A stretch of 64,000 bases of DNA from Tunturibacter psychrotolerans (GCF_040359615.1 NZ_CP132942.1:806001-870000); one strand, 5' to 3'; positions 49,017 through 58,336 are shown, counted from the first letter of the stretch. Program-made: numbers and translations. The notes: generated from the sequence alone by a model not told the origin.

Positions 49017-50612
49017 CTATTTTGAAGCTTGAGCCTCGGATTCCGGAGTGAATTGAACGGCAGCTGCGTCGCCTCCCATGGCCGGGCCTAGCGGAGTGAT
49101 CTTGGCGTGCGCGGCCGCTAGAGCCTGATCGGTCCAGTCCCAGCCGCTGTGCAGCAGGACGAAGACGTGGTCCCCGCGTTCGGTGGAGAGTTGCTCGTAG
49201 GGCACGATTGGAAAGCCGGTGAAGTTGCGCATGTGGAGTGCGGTGAGAGATTCGGTGTCGCGTCGACTCCAGAGCAGCTCCTGATTGCTGGAGTATACGA
49301 GGGCCATGCGGGAGCGTATGTCAGGGTCGGGCTCATAGTAGCTGGCTACTTCGAAGGTGCCCATCTCCTGAAGGTAGAGCAGGCCGCTGGGGCTGGAGAG
49401 AATGGCCGCTTTGATCTGCGGGGTTAGGATGAGCGAGGTCATGAAGGAGTTTGTCTTTGCCTGCTCTGCGTGAATGCGGATTGCGCCCGTGATTACGATG
49501 GCGATAGCGAGTGCCGAGAGAGTTATGGCTGCGATGTTTTTGTGGCGGAGCAGCGGCAGCGCGGCGAACGCGAGGAGAACGCTTAGAGCGAGAATGGCGC
49601 CGAGGACGTAGCGGACTTCGATGGAGTGGGTTACGAAAAAGGCCAGCATGAAACCGAAGAAAGGTAACGCCGCGAGGACGATGAGGAACACAAGCTCGGC
49701 GGTTGGGAGTTGGAAATCGTTGTCGCGCAGTTGGCGAACGCTGCCAATGACAAGGAGAGCTGCGAAGAGGATGAGGCCGATGGCAGCGTAGTGCTGGACG
49801 CTGAGACTCGCTTGGGTGTAGTTCATGAAGAGGGAGCGATAGCCAACCGTGATGGCGTGGTAGCTGACTCTTCCGGCGTTGTAGTAGTTCTTGCGGAACT
49901 CCGCGGCGGATCGTTCAAAGGGGAGTGCGAAGGCGATGCAGGCCATGCCGATGAGGATGGCGGCTGCGACGGGACGGTCGAGCCGGCGGCGCTCGATGGT
50001 ACGAAAGAGTTCGGCCGCGCAGAGGGGAAGGAGCAAGAGGACGCCGAAGTAGTGGGTGTTGAGTGCGAGCGCGACCGTAATGGCGAGGACGATGAGGGAG
50101 CCGGTGCGTTGCGATTGGCGGCGGGTTGCGGTCTGCCAGCTCAGCATGGCGAGGCCGTAGAAGCCGAGGAGCAAACCGTAGGGGCGCCCTTCGGCGGAGT
50201 AGAAAAAAGTGGCGGTTATGGCTGGAAACGCCATCGCGAAGAGCGCGGCGTGCTCGTTGGCAATGCGGCGCACGAAGAAGAACAGGCAGAGCTGCATGAC
50301 GAGATAGCCAAGGAGCGAGGCTAGTCTAAGTGCGAACGCGCCTGCGCCGAAGGCTTTGATAGAGAGGAAAACTAGAGTGTGGTAGACGAGGGGATCTAGC
50401 GAGATGGGATAGTGGCGCTGAATGTTGAGGAGCTGAGCGTAGGTAGGGGCGCTGTCAGTTTGGAGGACGAAGATCTCATCCTGTGACATGAGTTTGTGGT
50501 GCGACCAGAGGAGAGAGATGGCTGCAGTGAGGATCAGAAAGGCGATGGCCTGCCACGGGAGACTGAAATTGTCTACGCTGCGCTCAACATTGGAGTCTCG
50601 GGACGGGTTCAT
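49017..50612 (-). CDS. GT-C (GT39/ArnT-like) membrane glycosyltransferase
   Basis: A 531-aa protein with about 11 helices and a C-terminal periplasmic domain from about residue 400. The catalytic DE motif characteristic of GT-C enzymes is in MSQDEIFVL (D45-E46) right after the first helix. Later EGRPYGLLLGFYGLAM and LNTHYFGVLLLLPL match GT39-like proteins (dolichyl-phosphate-mannose or lipid A modifying type). The acceptor is unknown. The start overlaps the stop of the UbiA-like gene as ATGA, so donor synthesis and transfer may be coupled (inference). Confidence 0.85.
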   Translation of the reverse strand: MNPSRDSNVERSVDNFSLPWQAIAFLILTAAISLLWSHHKLMSQDEIFVLQTDSAPTYAQLLNIQRHYPISLDPLVYHTLVFLSIKAFGAGAFALRLASLLGYLVMQLCLFFFVRRIANEHAALFAMAFPAITATFFYSAEGRPYGLLLGFYGLAMLSWQTATRRQSQRTGSLIVLAITVALALNTHYFGVLLLLPLCAAELFRTIERRRLDRPVAAAILIGMACIAFALPFERSAAEFRKNYYNAGRVSYHAITVGYRSLFMNYTQASLSVQHYAAIGLILFAALLVIGSVRQLRDNDFQLPTAELVFLIVLAALPFFGFMLAFFVTHSIEVRYVLGAILALSVLLAFAALPLLRHKNIAAITLSALAIAIVITGAIRIHAEQAKTNSFMTSLILTPQIKAAILSSPSGLLYLQEMGTFEVASYYEPDPDIRSRMALVYSSNQELLWSRRDTESLTALHMRNFTGFPIVPYEQLSTERGDHVFVLLHSGWDWTDQALAAAHAKITPLGPAMGGDAAAVQFTPESEAQASK

Positions 50613-51658
50613 ATTTTAAAGAGAGTGCGAAGCTGCCGCTCTGAATCATGCCGTAGATAATTAACCGGGGCTGGCTCAATTGTTGCGGGGGTGGTGGAGG
50701 GTAGTGTCGGCGTGAAGAAGATCTCTAGGCGCGGCACGCGGATGAAGAGAAGGAGACCCATGACGAGAGCAGTTGAAGCGAAGGAGGCCATCAGCAGCGG
50801 CTCGCGGTAGAGTTTTTCGGGGTTTTGTACGGCGCTGTCGTGTTTGAAGGCGAGCTTGAGGTACACGGCCATGGTGAAAGCGACGAGAGGAAAGCCGAGG
50901 ATGAGCTCGATGCGATAGCGGATGATGAAGGCGCCGAGAAAGAGCATCGCGGTGGAGGCGTAGAAGACGACCGAGACGAGCAGCGACTCAGGCGTGTAGC
51001 GCTTGAAGGAGGCGCGATAGGCGCCAGCGAGGGCGCGGTCGCCTATCTCGGAGAGTTCGCTGAAGCGCTTGAGGCCCATGAAGTAGCAACCGAGCATCCA
51101 GTAGGCAATGAGCAGCGACACGGGCGGGACTAGGACGCTGGTGACGGCGTACCAGCCGAGCAGCATGCGGAGAGGATTGTTGATGGACTCGGTGAGGACG
51201 TCGAGGTAGGGGACGTCTTTGGTGCGGATGGGCGGGAAGTTGTAGAGGCAGCCCATGATCCAGAGAACGAGCGCAACGAGGGCGAACATGCGAGAGATGG
51301 TGAGGCCGATTGCGATTCCCGCGACCATCATCAGGAGCCATTGCACGTAGGCTGCGGGGATGTTGACGAGTCCGCGCGCGGCGGGGCGATTGCGCTTGGT
51401 GGGGTGGAGGCGATCGAAGGGTGCGTCGAGGACTTCGTTGATGACGTAGTTGCTGCAGGCGATGAGCGTGACGGAGAGAAATGCCAGCAACAGAGTTACG
51501 AAGAGGTGCGGGGTGAGGAGCGCTGGAGCGACGCTGAGAGGTACGATGACGCCGGGCAGAACGAAGAGATTCTTGATGGAATGATCGAGTCTGGCGATGG
51601 CGAGATGGGCTCGAAGGCGCTCGGACAGGGAGACGTTGAGCAGGGGAGGCTCGGTCAT
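50609..51658 (-). CDS. UbiA-fold polyprenyl-phosphate transferase, DPPR synthase-like
   Basis: A UbiA-superfamily membrane enzyme of 349 aa with about nine helices. It starts with LRAHLAIARLDHSIKNLFVLP, and the first Asp motif is N74-E75-V-L-D78-A-P-F-D82, followed by RLHPTKRNRPAARG. HPTKR-x-RP is the hallmark of decaprenyl-phosphate phosphoribosyltransferase-like members (mycobacterial Rv3806c group) rather than menaquinone or ubiquinone enzymes. The first Asp of the usual NDxxDxxxD is Glu here. Such enzymes move a pentose phosphate from PRPP onto a polyprenyl phosphate. ATG 51658 is used; the longer frame needs a TTG at 51715. It overlaps the GT-C gene downstream and is divergent from the UGM-like flavoenzyme. 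Confidence 0.83.
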   Translation of the reverse strand: MTEPPLLNVSLSERLRAHLAIARLDHSIKNLFVLPGVIVPLSVAPALLTPHLFVTLLLAFLSVTLIACSNYVINEVLDAPFDRLHPTKRNRPAARGLVNIPAAYVQWLLMMVAGIAIGLTISRMFALVALVLWIMGCLYNFPPIRTKDVPYLDVLTESINNPLRMLLGWYAVTSVLVPPVSLLIAYWMLGCYFMGLKRFSELSEIGDRALAGAYRASFKRYTPESLLVSVVFYASTAMLFLGAFIIRYRIELILGFPLVAFTMAVYLKLAFKHDSAVQNPEKLYREPLLMASFASTALVMGLLLFIRVPRLEIFFTPTLPSTTPATIEPAPVNYLRHDSERQLRTLFKI

Positions 51659-51819
51659 GTTTAGGGTAGGGGCTCCTTCGCAGCTTGCCTGTTGGCTATG
51701 GGCACAGTGTAGCAAATGGAGATGAAGGCAGAAGACGACTTAGGAGCTATGGCAGCAGGCAGAATGTTTACGATAAGCTTTAGTTTGGCGCGGCTTGCGC
51801 GTCTGGAGCAGGCAGACGC

Positions 51820-53544
51820 ATGTCGCGGAGAGCAGTGATTATCGGTGCAGGACCAGCTGGGCTGACTGCGGGCCTGGAGCTGTTGAGACGGTCGGATGTG
51901 AAGCCCATTATTTTGGAGGCGAGCGAAGAGATCGGGGGGATCTCGCGCACGATTAAATACAAAGGCAACCGGATGGATATCGGCGGTCATCGGTTTTTTT
52001 CCAAGAGCGATCGTGTGATGCAGTGGTGGGTCGACCTGATGCCGCCGGAGGGCGTAGAGGGAGAGGGCACTGGGAGCGGGGGGCCGACTGCTGCGCCGCC
52101 GGAGATCAGTTATCAGGGGAAGAAGAGGGTGGTGGTGGTGCCGGCACATCTGAAGGAGGAGCCGGTGTTGCGCGGGGCAGGGCCGATTCTGCATCACGTT
52201 GATGAGCAGGATGCTGAAGACGAGACATCGGATGCGGAGGAGGCAGTAGCTGCGGCGGTGGTGACGCACGAACCGGTGGATAGTGATCTTGTGATGCTGA
52301 TTCGTCCACGCAAGAGCAGGATCTATTATCTGCGGAAGTTTTTTGATTATCCGATTACGCTGACCGCGACGACGTTGAAGAATCTTGGTTTGGTGAGGAC
52401 GTTTCGCGTTGGCATGAGTTACATGAAATCGCAGGCGAGCCAGATTGCGCCCGAGAAGAGTCTGGAAGATTTCTTAATCAACCGGTTTGGGCGGCAGCTT
52501 TATCTGACGTTCTTCAAGAGTTACACGGAGAAGGTTTGGGGGACGCCTTGTGACGAGATTTCGGCGGAGTGGGGCGCGCAGCGGATCAAGGGATTGAGCC
52601 TTACGACCGCGGTGAAACACTTTTTGAAGAAGACGTTCCGCAGTAAGACGAAGGGTGGGGATCTGGCGCAGAAGGGTACCGATACGAGCCTGATCGAACG
52701 CTTTATGTATCCGAAGTTTGGGCCGGGGCAGCTTTGGGAGCATGTGGCGGATCTTATTCGCGAGGGGAGCGGCGAGATTCACATGGGGTGGAAGGTTGAT
52801 CGGGTTCACTGCTCGATGGAAGGCGGCGTGAGGCGGGTGGTGTCGCTTGATGCGGTGAATGCGAGCGGAGAGCGGCAGACGTTTGCGGGAGATTATTTCT
52901 TCTCGACGATGCCGATGCGGGAGCTGGTGGAGGCGTTGGACGCTCCGGTGCCGGAGAACGTGCGGGAGGTGAGCGCGGGGCTGCAGTATCGGGACTTTAT
53001 TACGGTGGGGCTGCTGGTGGATCGGTTGAAGGTGAAGGAACCGGATGGCGGACTGCTGAAAGATACTTGGATCTATGTGCAGGAACCCGATGTGGTACTG
53101 GGACGGTTACAAATATTTAATAACTGGAGTCCGTACCTGGTGGCTGACCCGACGAAGGTTTGGATTGGGCTGGAGTATTTCTGTTATGACACGGACGAGC
53201 TGTGGAAGATGCCGGATGAAGAGCTGAAGAAGTTCGCGATTGCGGAGGTCGCGAAGATCGGGATTCTGAATGCGGAGGATGTTTCGGATGGGCATGTGGT
53301 GCGAGTGCCGAAGACCTATCCGGCTTACTTCGGCACATATGACCGATTCGAGGAGTTGCGGGAGTTTACGGATGGATTTGAGAATCTGTTTTTGGTGGGG
53401 AGAAATGGAATGCATAAGTACAACAACCAGGATCACAGTATGTTGACTGCGATGACGGCGGTGGATGGTATCGTGGCCGGATATGTAGATAAGGCTGCTC
53501 TGTGGGGGATCAACACGGAGCAGGAGTATCACGAGGAGAAATAG
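51820..53544 (+). CDS. FAD-dependent oxidoreductase, UDP-galactopyranose-mutase/protoporphyrinogen-oxidase-like
   Basis: A 574-aa flavoprotein. The FAD-binding Rossmann start is [19 protein letters not shown] (about 4-22), with [12 protein letters not shown] and [12 protein letters not shown], a region shared with UGM-like proteins. An unusual acidic, low-complexity insertion rich in Glu, Asp, Ala and Pro covers about residues 75-160 between the first FAD motif and the helical domain. The C-terminus [22 protein letters not shown] closes the FAD site. The family (COG1232-like) often lies beside glycan genes and its reaction is not settled. Start ATG 51820 is preceded by GGAGCAGG. Confidence 0.85.
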   Translation: MSRRAVIIGAGPAGLTAGLELLRRSDVKPIILEASEEIGGISRTIKYKGNRMDIGGHRFFSKSDRVMQWWVDLMPPEGVEGEGTGSGGPTAAPPEISYQGKKRVVVVPAHLKEEPVLRGAGPILHHVDEQDAEDETSDAEEAVAAAVVTHEPVDSDLVMLIRPRKSRIYYLRKFFDYPITLTATTLKNLGLVRTFRVGMSYMKSQASQIAPEKSLEDFLINRFGRQLYLTFFKSYTEKVWGTPCDEISAEWGAQRIKGLSLTTAVKHFLKKTFRSKTKGGDLAQKGTDTSLIERFMYPKFGPGQLWEHVADLIREGSGEIHMGWKVDRVHCSMEGGVRRVVSLDAVNASGERQTFAGDYFFSTMPMRELVEALDAPVPENVREVSAGLQYRDFITVGLLVDRLKVKEPDGGLLKDTWIYVQEPDVVLGRLQIFNNWSPYLVADPTKVWIGLEYFCYDTDELWKMPDEELKKFAIAEVAKIGILNAEDVSDGHVVRVPKTYPAYFGTYDRFEELREFTDGFENLFLVGRNGMHKYNNQDHSMLTAMTAVDGIVAGYVDKAALWGINTEQEYHEEK

Positions 53545-53545
53545 A

Positions 53546-53935
53546 TTGAGCAAGATTCTGGTTGTGGGAACGCTGCTGCTGGTGATCTTTGTGGGTGTGT
53601 TCCGGCAGAGGATCTTTCTGCGAGATCCGCTGGGGAAGATGGAGCGAAACGGTGTCGCGGTAGATGGTGCGCGGCTGTTTATTAACTTCTCGAACGACGT
53701 GCTGGTGGAGGAGCCGGGGACGGAGCGGCGATACCTGGTTCAGGGGTGGAGTGGGGTGCCGGGTGTGCCGCAGATTCTTGGCTGCGTGCAGGGGTTGGCA
53801 TGCTGGACTGATGCTGATCATGCGGCGGTCTTTCCGTTGGATGGACGTGGGGCCGGGGCGCGGGCGGTGATGAGCGCAAAGGAAGTTACGTTTGTGGATG
53901 AGACGGGCGCGGATGTGCGGGTGAAGTTGAGGTAA
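53546..53935 (+). CDS. Small membrane-anchored protein of unknown function
   Basis: A 129-aa protein with an N-terminal hydrophobic helix (ILVVGTLLLVIFVGVF) that serves as anchor or signal, followed by a compact beta-rich domain with two Cys (GCVQGLAC) that could form a disulfide. I do not recognise the family. The start is TTG at 53546, with GAGGAG seven bases upstream and only one base after the stop of the flavoenzyme gene, so the two are translationally linked. It may assist the upstream enzyme (inference). Confidence 0.7.
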   Translation: MSKILVVGTLLLVIFVGVFRQRIFLRDPLGKMERNGVAVDGARLFINFSNDVLVEEPGTERRYLVQGWSGVPGVPQILGCVQGLACWTDADHAAVFPLDGRGAGARAVMSAKEVTFVDETGADVRVKLR

Positions 53936-54051
53936 GTATTTCGACGGGACTGGGGAATAGAGCGTAACCTTCACCAGCAAAGAGACTCTAACAATGCGGA
54001 TGAATCTGCGTTATAGATCGTCGCGCGCGTGGGTGCGGGATGGGAGCTCAA

Positions 54052-55002
54052 ATGCCTGAGAAACCGGTAGACAAAGGAGACTTTGTCGAGGCTATCAGAC
54101 CGACAGCTGAGCCCGAGCCAGAGATCGTTGAAGTGATTCCAGCTTCAACCCCCGTGGCTGGCAGTATGGCGGATGCGTCCGTTACGGCTGCTGTGTCTGT
54201 AACGGCTCCGGAAGCAGCAGCTTTGCCCGCTCCGGAGAGCCCGATTGTCGCAGCTCATGTTGAGTTCATCGAGCCTGTGGTGGCGACGATCCGGTTGGAG
54301 AAGAAACATCCGCTGGCGATTCGATGGATGCACTGGGTGAATTTTCCGGTGCTGTTCACGATGATCTGGAGTGGGCTGCTGATCTATTGGAACGACTCGG
54401 ATAATGCGTATCAGCATCCGCATGCGGTGTATCGGGTGGGGGTGGGGTCGCTGACGGTGATGCGGCTGTTTCAGCCGTGGTTCTGGAAGCTGATCAATGC
54501 GCCATATCGCGTGACCGAGGGGCTGGGGTATCACTTCTTCTTTATGTGGATCTTTGCGATCAACGGGATTTTGTATGTGTCGTATCTGCTGATCTCGGGG
54601 GAGTGGCGGGTGCTGGTGCCGGAGCGTAAATCGTTTCGGGATGCGATTCAGGTGACGCTGGTGGATTTGCATCTTCGCAAGGGACTGCCTCCGCAGAAGA
54701 AGTACAACGGGGCGCAGAAGATCGCTTATACGTCGGTGATTTTGATGGGGCTGGGGTCGCTGGTGACGGGACTTTCGATCTACAAGCCGACGCAGGTGCA
54801 CTGGATTACGTCGCTGCTGGGCGGTTATGAGATGGCGCGGTGGGAGCACTTCTGGTTGACGATGGGCTTCTGTGCGTTCTTTGTGGTGCATGTCGGGCAG
54901 GTGATTCTTGCGGGGTGGAATAACTTTCGCTCGATGGTGAGTGGATATGAGATTGTGCCGGCGGCGAAGGCTTCGTTTGAAGAAGAAGGGAGGACAGGAT
55001 GA
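54052..55002 (+). CDS. Cytochrome b561/DUF4405-like membrane subunit
   Basis: A 316-aa cytochrome b with four or five helices, similar to the b-type subunits of formate dehydrogenase, Ni-Fe hydrogenase and thiosulfate reductase. After an 80-residue Ala/Pro/Glu-rich N-terminus the first helix begins IRWMHWVNFPVLFTMIWSG; further haem-ligand candidates are in GLGYHFFFMW and FFVVHVGQV. It would accept or donate electrons to the quinone pool for the molybdoenzyme whose start overlaps its stop (ATGA). ATG 54052 is preferred over ATG 54040 because GGGAG lies six bases upstream. Confidence 0.85.
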   Translation: MPEKPVDKGDFVEAIRPTAEPEPEIVEVIPASTPVAGSMADASVTAAVSVTAPEAAALPAPESPIVAAHVEFIEPVVATIRLEKKHPLAIRWMHWVNFPVLFTMIWSGLLIYWNDSDNAYQHPHAVYRVGVGSLTVMRLFQPWFWKLINAPYRVTEGLGYHFFFMWIFAINGILYVSYLLISGEWRVLVPERKSFRDAIQVTLVDLHLRKGLPPQKKYNGAQKIAYTSVILMGLGSLVTGLSIYKPTQVHWITSLLGGYEMARWEHFWLTMGFCAFFVVHVGQVILAGWNNFRSMVSGYEIVPAAKASFEEEGRTG

Positions 55003-56219
55003 GCGATGGACGAGAGGAACGAGAGGAGCAGGAGCAGCGGCGGAAGTGGGAGAAAGAGAAAAAAGATCGGGACGACGATCTTGATCGCGATTGGGAGCGC
55101 GATGGAGAACGGGAGCGGAGAGATTCGCGCGCAGTCGATGTAGAGGCGATGAATGCTGCGGTGCGAGCGCAGTCGGGACAGAGGACGCGGCGGAGTTTTC
55201 TGGTTGCGGCTGCGGCGGCTGCTGGAGGGTATGGGTTTTATCGATGGCTTGATCGTAGTCCGATGAATATGCGGCTCCCGGAGCCGTTGCGGCACATGCT
55301 GCGAGTCAACGCGAAGGTGTCGCGAGCGATCTTTGATGAGCGCGGGTTGGCGCCGACGTATCCGGTGGCGAAGTCGATGGAGCTGCGGGCGAATGGGAAC
55401 TATGGGTTGAAGATGGACCTGGTGCCGGAGAGCTATCGGCTGCAGATGGTGGGAGTGGAGAACGCTGGGCGGCTTCCTCAATATGTCGACGACGTGACAG
55501 CCTGGGAGTATCAGTATCGGGTGAAAGAGGTTGGGCCGGTGGAGCACGATACGAAGGTTCGACCGAAGAGCGAGACGGATAGTAAGGCTGATCCCAATGG
55601 GGATGCGGGTGCGGGGCTGGGGCCGATGATGAAGGGAGGGCCGGCGAGCACGATGGTGGGTAGTAGCGCAAACGGCGAGGCGCAGAAGGTTTCGCCGGAG
55701 CTTGTGGCTGTGATGGAAAAGATGAAGAGGCGTCCCCGTGGGCAGGAGGAGGCGGGGATGTCGCGCAGTACTCTCATGCCCGGCACTCCGGGACTGCTGC
55801 TGAAGATGGACGAGGTGACGAGTCTGCCGCATCACGAACTGGTGACGGAGTTTAAGTGCATTGAGGGGTGGAGCCAGGTGGTGCACTGGGGCGGGTATCG
55901 GCTGGCGGATTTGATTGCGAAGTTTCCACCGGCGAGGAAGGCCGATGGGTCGTTGCCGAAGTATGTCTATATGGAGACGCCGGATGGAGATTACTACTGC
56001 GGGTTCAGCCTGCAGGCTTGTATGCATCCGCAGAGTTTACTGGCGACTGAGATGGGGGGACGCGCGCTGGCGCAGTGGCATGGCGCGCCGATGCGGCTCC
56101 ATATGCCGATCAAGTACGGTTACAAACAGATCAAGCGGATTGGGCTGATCGCGTATACGGACAGGCTGCCTGATGACTACTGGACGAAGCTGGGGTACGA
56201 CTGGTACGCGGGGCTTTGA
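54999..56219 (+). CDS. Tat-exported molybdopterin oxidoreductase, sulfite oxidase/MsrP fold
   Basis: A 406-aa sulfite-oxidase-family enzyme. The Tat motif RTRRSFLV (R64-R65) lies after a 60-residue, extremely charged N-terminus (mostly Glu, Arg, Asp, Lys). The Mo-ligand Cys is probably C287 in FKCIEGWSQVVHWGG, followed by YVYMETPDGDYYCGF and PMRLHMPIKYGYKQIKRI, which match the YedY/MsrP-like SUOX fold. An insertion of about 65 residues at 190-255, rich in Gly, Ala and Ser, separates the first beta domain from the Cys region. Together with the cytochrome b this resembles MsrPQ or a sulfite/organic S-oxide reductase; the substrate is unknown. Confidence 0.87.
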   Translation: MSDGREEREEQEQRRKWEKEKKDRDDDLDRDWERDGERERRDSRAVDVEAMNAAVRAQSGQRTRRSFLVAAAAAAGGYGFYRWLDRSPMNMRLPEPLRHMLRVNAKVSRAIFDERGLAPTYPVAKSMELRANGNYGLKMDLVPESYRLQMVGVENAGRLPQYVDDVTAWEYQYRVKEVGPVEHDTKVRPKSETDSKADPNGDAGAGLGPMMKGGPASTMVGSSANGEAQKVSPELVAVMEKMKRRPRGQEEAGMSRSTLMPGTPGLLLKMDEVTSLPHHELVTEFKCIEGWSQVVHWGGYRLADLIAKFPPARKADGSLPKYVYMETPDGDYYCGFSLQACMHPQSLLATEMGGRALAQWHGAPMRLHMPIKYGYKQIKRIGLIAYTDRLPDDYWTKLGYDWYAGL

Positions 56220-56227
56220 TTGGGCTC

Positions 56228-56578
56228 TTAGCTGGCGATGGTGCCCTGGTGAAAGAGGAGCTGCCAGCGGTTGTCGCGGAAGGTCCACAGGGAGGATCGG
56301 TGGGAGACGGCTACGGACGTGGTGGCGCGATAGGTGGCGAGGACGACTGTCTCTGCGGGTTGCGCGATGTAGAAGTGGTGGATGGTGGCGTGGCGCGGGC
56401 CGCTGGAGAGCAGGACGTCGATGGTCTGCTGGCGGTTGAAGACGCGGCCGGAGGTGCAGAACTCTCTGTACTCGTCGGCGAAGAGCGGGATAAGGGCGGT
56501 ACGGTCAGCTTCACGGTCCGGGTGAAGAAGACGCTCTTCGAGAGCGTAGAGGTGGTCTTGAAGTTCGGTCTTTTTCAT
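56228..56578 (-). CDS. NTF2-like (DUF4440) protein
   Basis: A 116-residue SnoaL/DUF4440-type protein. The opening helix LQDHLYALEERLLHPD, DALLxLFADEYREFCTSGRVFNR-like segment (residues 25-48) and the final SSLWTFRDNRWQLLFHQGT are typical of the NTF2 fold. It has no signal peptide. These proteins bind small ligands or act as small enzymes, and the role here cannot be deduced. It follows prmC by 46 bp on the same strand. Confidence 0.82.
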   Translation of the reverse strand: MKKTELQDHLYALEERLLHPDREADRTALIPLFADEYREFCTSGRVFNRQQTIDVLLSSGPRHATIHHFYIAQPAETVVLATYRATTSVAVSHRSSLWTFRDNRWQLLFHQGTIAS

Positions 56579-56624
56579 GGAACTGAGGCTCCAACTGTTG
56601 GACGGACGGCAGAGTAGAGGTGTT

Positions 56625-57512
56625 TCATTGTGACAGATTTTTGGGTTCCGGGTTGAAATAGTTGGGTTTGCGCGCCAAGGCGACGCGTGGGATCTGCTGG
56701 AGATCGTTGACGAAGGAGATGTCGTTCCAGCCGGTGAGCAGGTTGGTTAGGGAGTCGCGTTGGCCGTGGCCGATTTCGAGGGCCAGGAGGCCGTTGGGTT
56801 TGAGTGCGCTCTTTGCCTGTGGGATGAGGCGGCGGTATATGTCCAGGCCGGTTTCACCGGCGAAGAGTGCGGTGGAAGGCTCGTGTTCGCGAACCTGCGG
56901 GTGGAGGGTGGGGCGATCGGACTCGGGAATGTACGGTGGGTTACTGACGATCGCATCGAAGATCTCTGTCGGGTGGTCGACCGCGGCGAGCAGGTCGGAT
57001 TCGAGGAAGTCGATGCGGTCGCCTACGTTGTGTTCGCGGGCGTTGCTTGTGGCGATGGCGAGGGCCTTAGGAGAGATGTCGAGAGCGGTGATATGGGCGA
57101 AGGGAAGATGGACGGCGAGTGCGATGGCGATGGCGCCGGAGCCGGTGCCGATGTCGGCTAGCTTTAGAGGCTCGTTGGCGGGGAGCAGAGCGAGGACGGC
57201 TTCGACCAGATGCTCGGTTTCGGGGCGGGGGATGAGGACGGCGGGTGAGACGTGCAGGCGGAGGCCGTAGAACTCCTGCTCGCCGGCGATGTATTGGATG
57301 GGCTCGAGTTGGAGGCGTCGGCTGATTGCGGCTTGATAAAGGGAGCGTTGATCGGGAGAGAGGTCGCGGTCGGGATGGGCGATGAGCGTGACGCGGGGAA
57401 TCTGGAGGGTGTGGAGCAGGAGGAGTTCGGCGTCGCGGTGGGCGTGTTCGCTGAGATGTGGGTTGGCGGCCAGCTCTGCAGCGGCGTTAGTGATGGCCTG
57501 GCGGAGGGTCAT
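56625..57512 (-). CDS. prmC: Peptide chain release factor N5-glutamine methyltransferase
   Basis: PrmC/HemK (295 aa) methylates the Gln of the GGQ motif of release factors using SAM. The N-terminal helical domain (1-80) precedes the Rossmann MTase domain with LIPRPETEHLVE, ADIGTGSGAIAIALA and the catalytic NPPYIPESD. The gene lies in the same minus-strand cluster as prfA, its substrate, but two unrelated genes separate them. The start is 8 bp after the stop of the upstream gene, suggesting cotranscription. Confidence 0.94.
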   Translation of the reverse strand: MTLRQAITNAAAELAANPHLSEHAHRDAELLLLHTLQIPRVTLIAHPDRDLSPDQRSLYQAAISRRLQLEPIQYIAGEQEFYGLRLHVSPAVLIPRPETEHLVEAVLALLPANEPLKLADIGTGSGAIAIALAVHLPFAHITALDISPKALAIATSNAREHNVGDRIDFLESDLLAAVDHPTEIFDAIVSNPPYIPESDRPTLHPQVREHEPSTALFAGETGLDIYRRLIPQAKSALKPNGLLALEIGHGQRDSLTNLLTGWNDISFVNDLQQIPRVALARKPNYFNPEPKNLSQ

Positions 57513-57520
57513 GCTGGCGG

Positions 57521-58336
57521 CTACCTTGGCTGCGGCTGGTTGGAGTCGGAAGTGGTGGGGAGGATGGTTGAGCTGGCGGAGAAGCGATGATAGTTGCTGT
57601 ACTTCGCGGTGAAGCGGAAGGCGCTTGTCTTTGGGGTTTCTGTGGTGAAGGCGGTGACGGTGGAGGGCAGCCAGAAGGATTTGCCGTTGAGGTTGACGGG
57701 GGTGAAGTCGACAGTGGCTGTGCCGAGGACCGATTGATCTCGACCGATGGGATTCGGGACGGTGCGCTCGATGTGGGTGACCTGTATTGTGGCGGAATCG
57801 ATGACGAACTTTCCTGTAGTGCCTGGCTGGATGGTAGAGCAGGCGGGCTGTTTTGCGGCGTCTTCGCGAGCGGTGAAGGTGAAGGCTTCGGTGCCGGGAG
57901 ACACAGAGGCGGATTGATCAGGCTGATAGTCGAAGCACTGGCGGCGTTCGGCGGAGAGGAACTTGGCAAGTGCGCCGCTGAAGCCTCCGCTGAACGAGAT
58001 TGGCATGTTCAACTTTTTAGCGCTGGATGGCTCGCCGTTGATCGCTCTGACCTCGCGGGATTCTTCGAGGGCGTCGCTCGGAGAGCCGGATCGGGTGACA
58101 CGGAAGAGGGCGTCGATGGTGATCTCGTGCTTGAGCTTTCCGTCGCGGAGTTCTTGCGAGGTGATGCGCTCGTCGCATAGGAAGCTTGGGACAGTGGCTT
58201 TGTATTGGTCGGTGTTGGCTTCGACGCGGGAGAGAATTTGGTCCAGCGCGGGGGTGGGCTGCTGGGCCAGAGCCGTGGCGAAGCAGCCGATGAGGCAAGC
58301 TGGAGATGTGCGTGCGAAGGCTGAAGAGAGGCGCAT
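57521..58336 (-). CDS. Secreted protein of unknown function
   Basis: A 271-aa protein with a short signal-like N-terminus (CLIGCFATALAQQ). The mature part contains YKATVPSFLCDERITS, TIDALFRVTRSG and a C-terminal FWLPSTVTAFTTE...FRFTAKYSNYHRF. I associate this pattern only with uncharacterised acidobacterial proteins and cannot assign a fold. It lies 8 bp before prmC and 35 bp after the VOC gene, in the same transcript orientation. Confidence 0.72.
   Translation of the reverse strand: MRLSSAFARTSPACLIGCFATALAQQPTPALDQILSRVEANTDQYKATVPSFLCDERITSQELRDGKLKHEITIDALFRVTRSGSPSDALEESREVRAINGEPSSAKKLNMPISFSGGFSGALAKFLSAERRQCFDYQPDQSASVSPGTEAFTFTAREDAAKQPACSTIQPGTTGKFVIDSATIQVTHIERTVPNPIGRDQSVLGTATVDFTPVNLNGKSFWLPSTVTAFTTETPKTSAFRFTAKYSNYHRFSASSTILPTTSDSNQPQPR

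Noticed and set aside
54825..56027. Minus-strand 400-codon frame opposite the molybdoenzyme gene
   Set aside because: Composition is His/Arg/Pro/Leu-rich and it runs antisense to a gene with clear Tat and Mo-ligand motifs.
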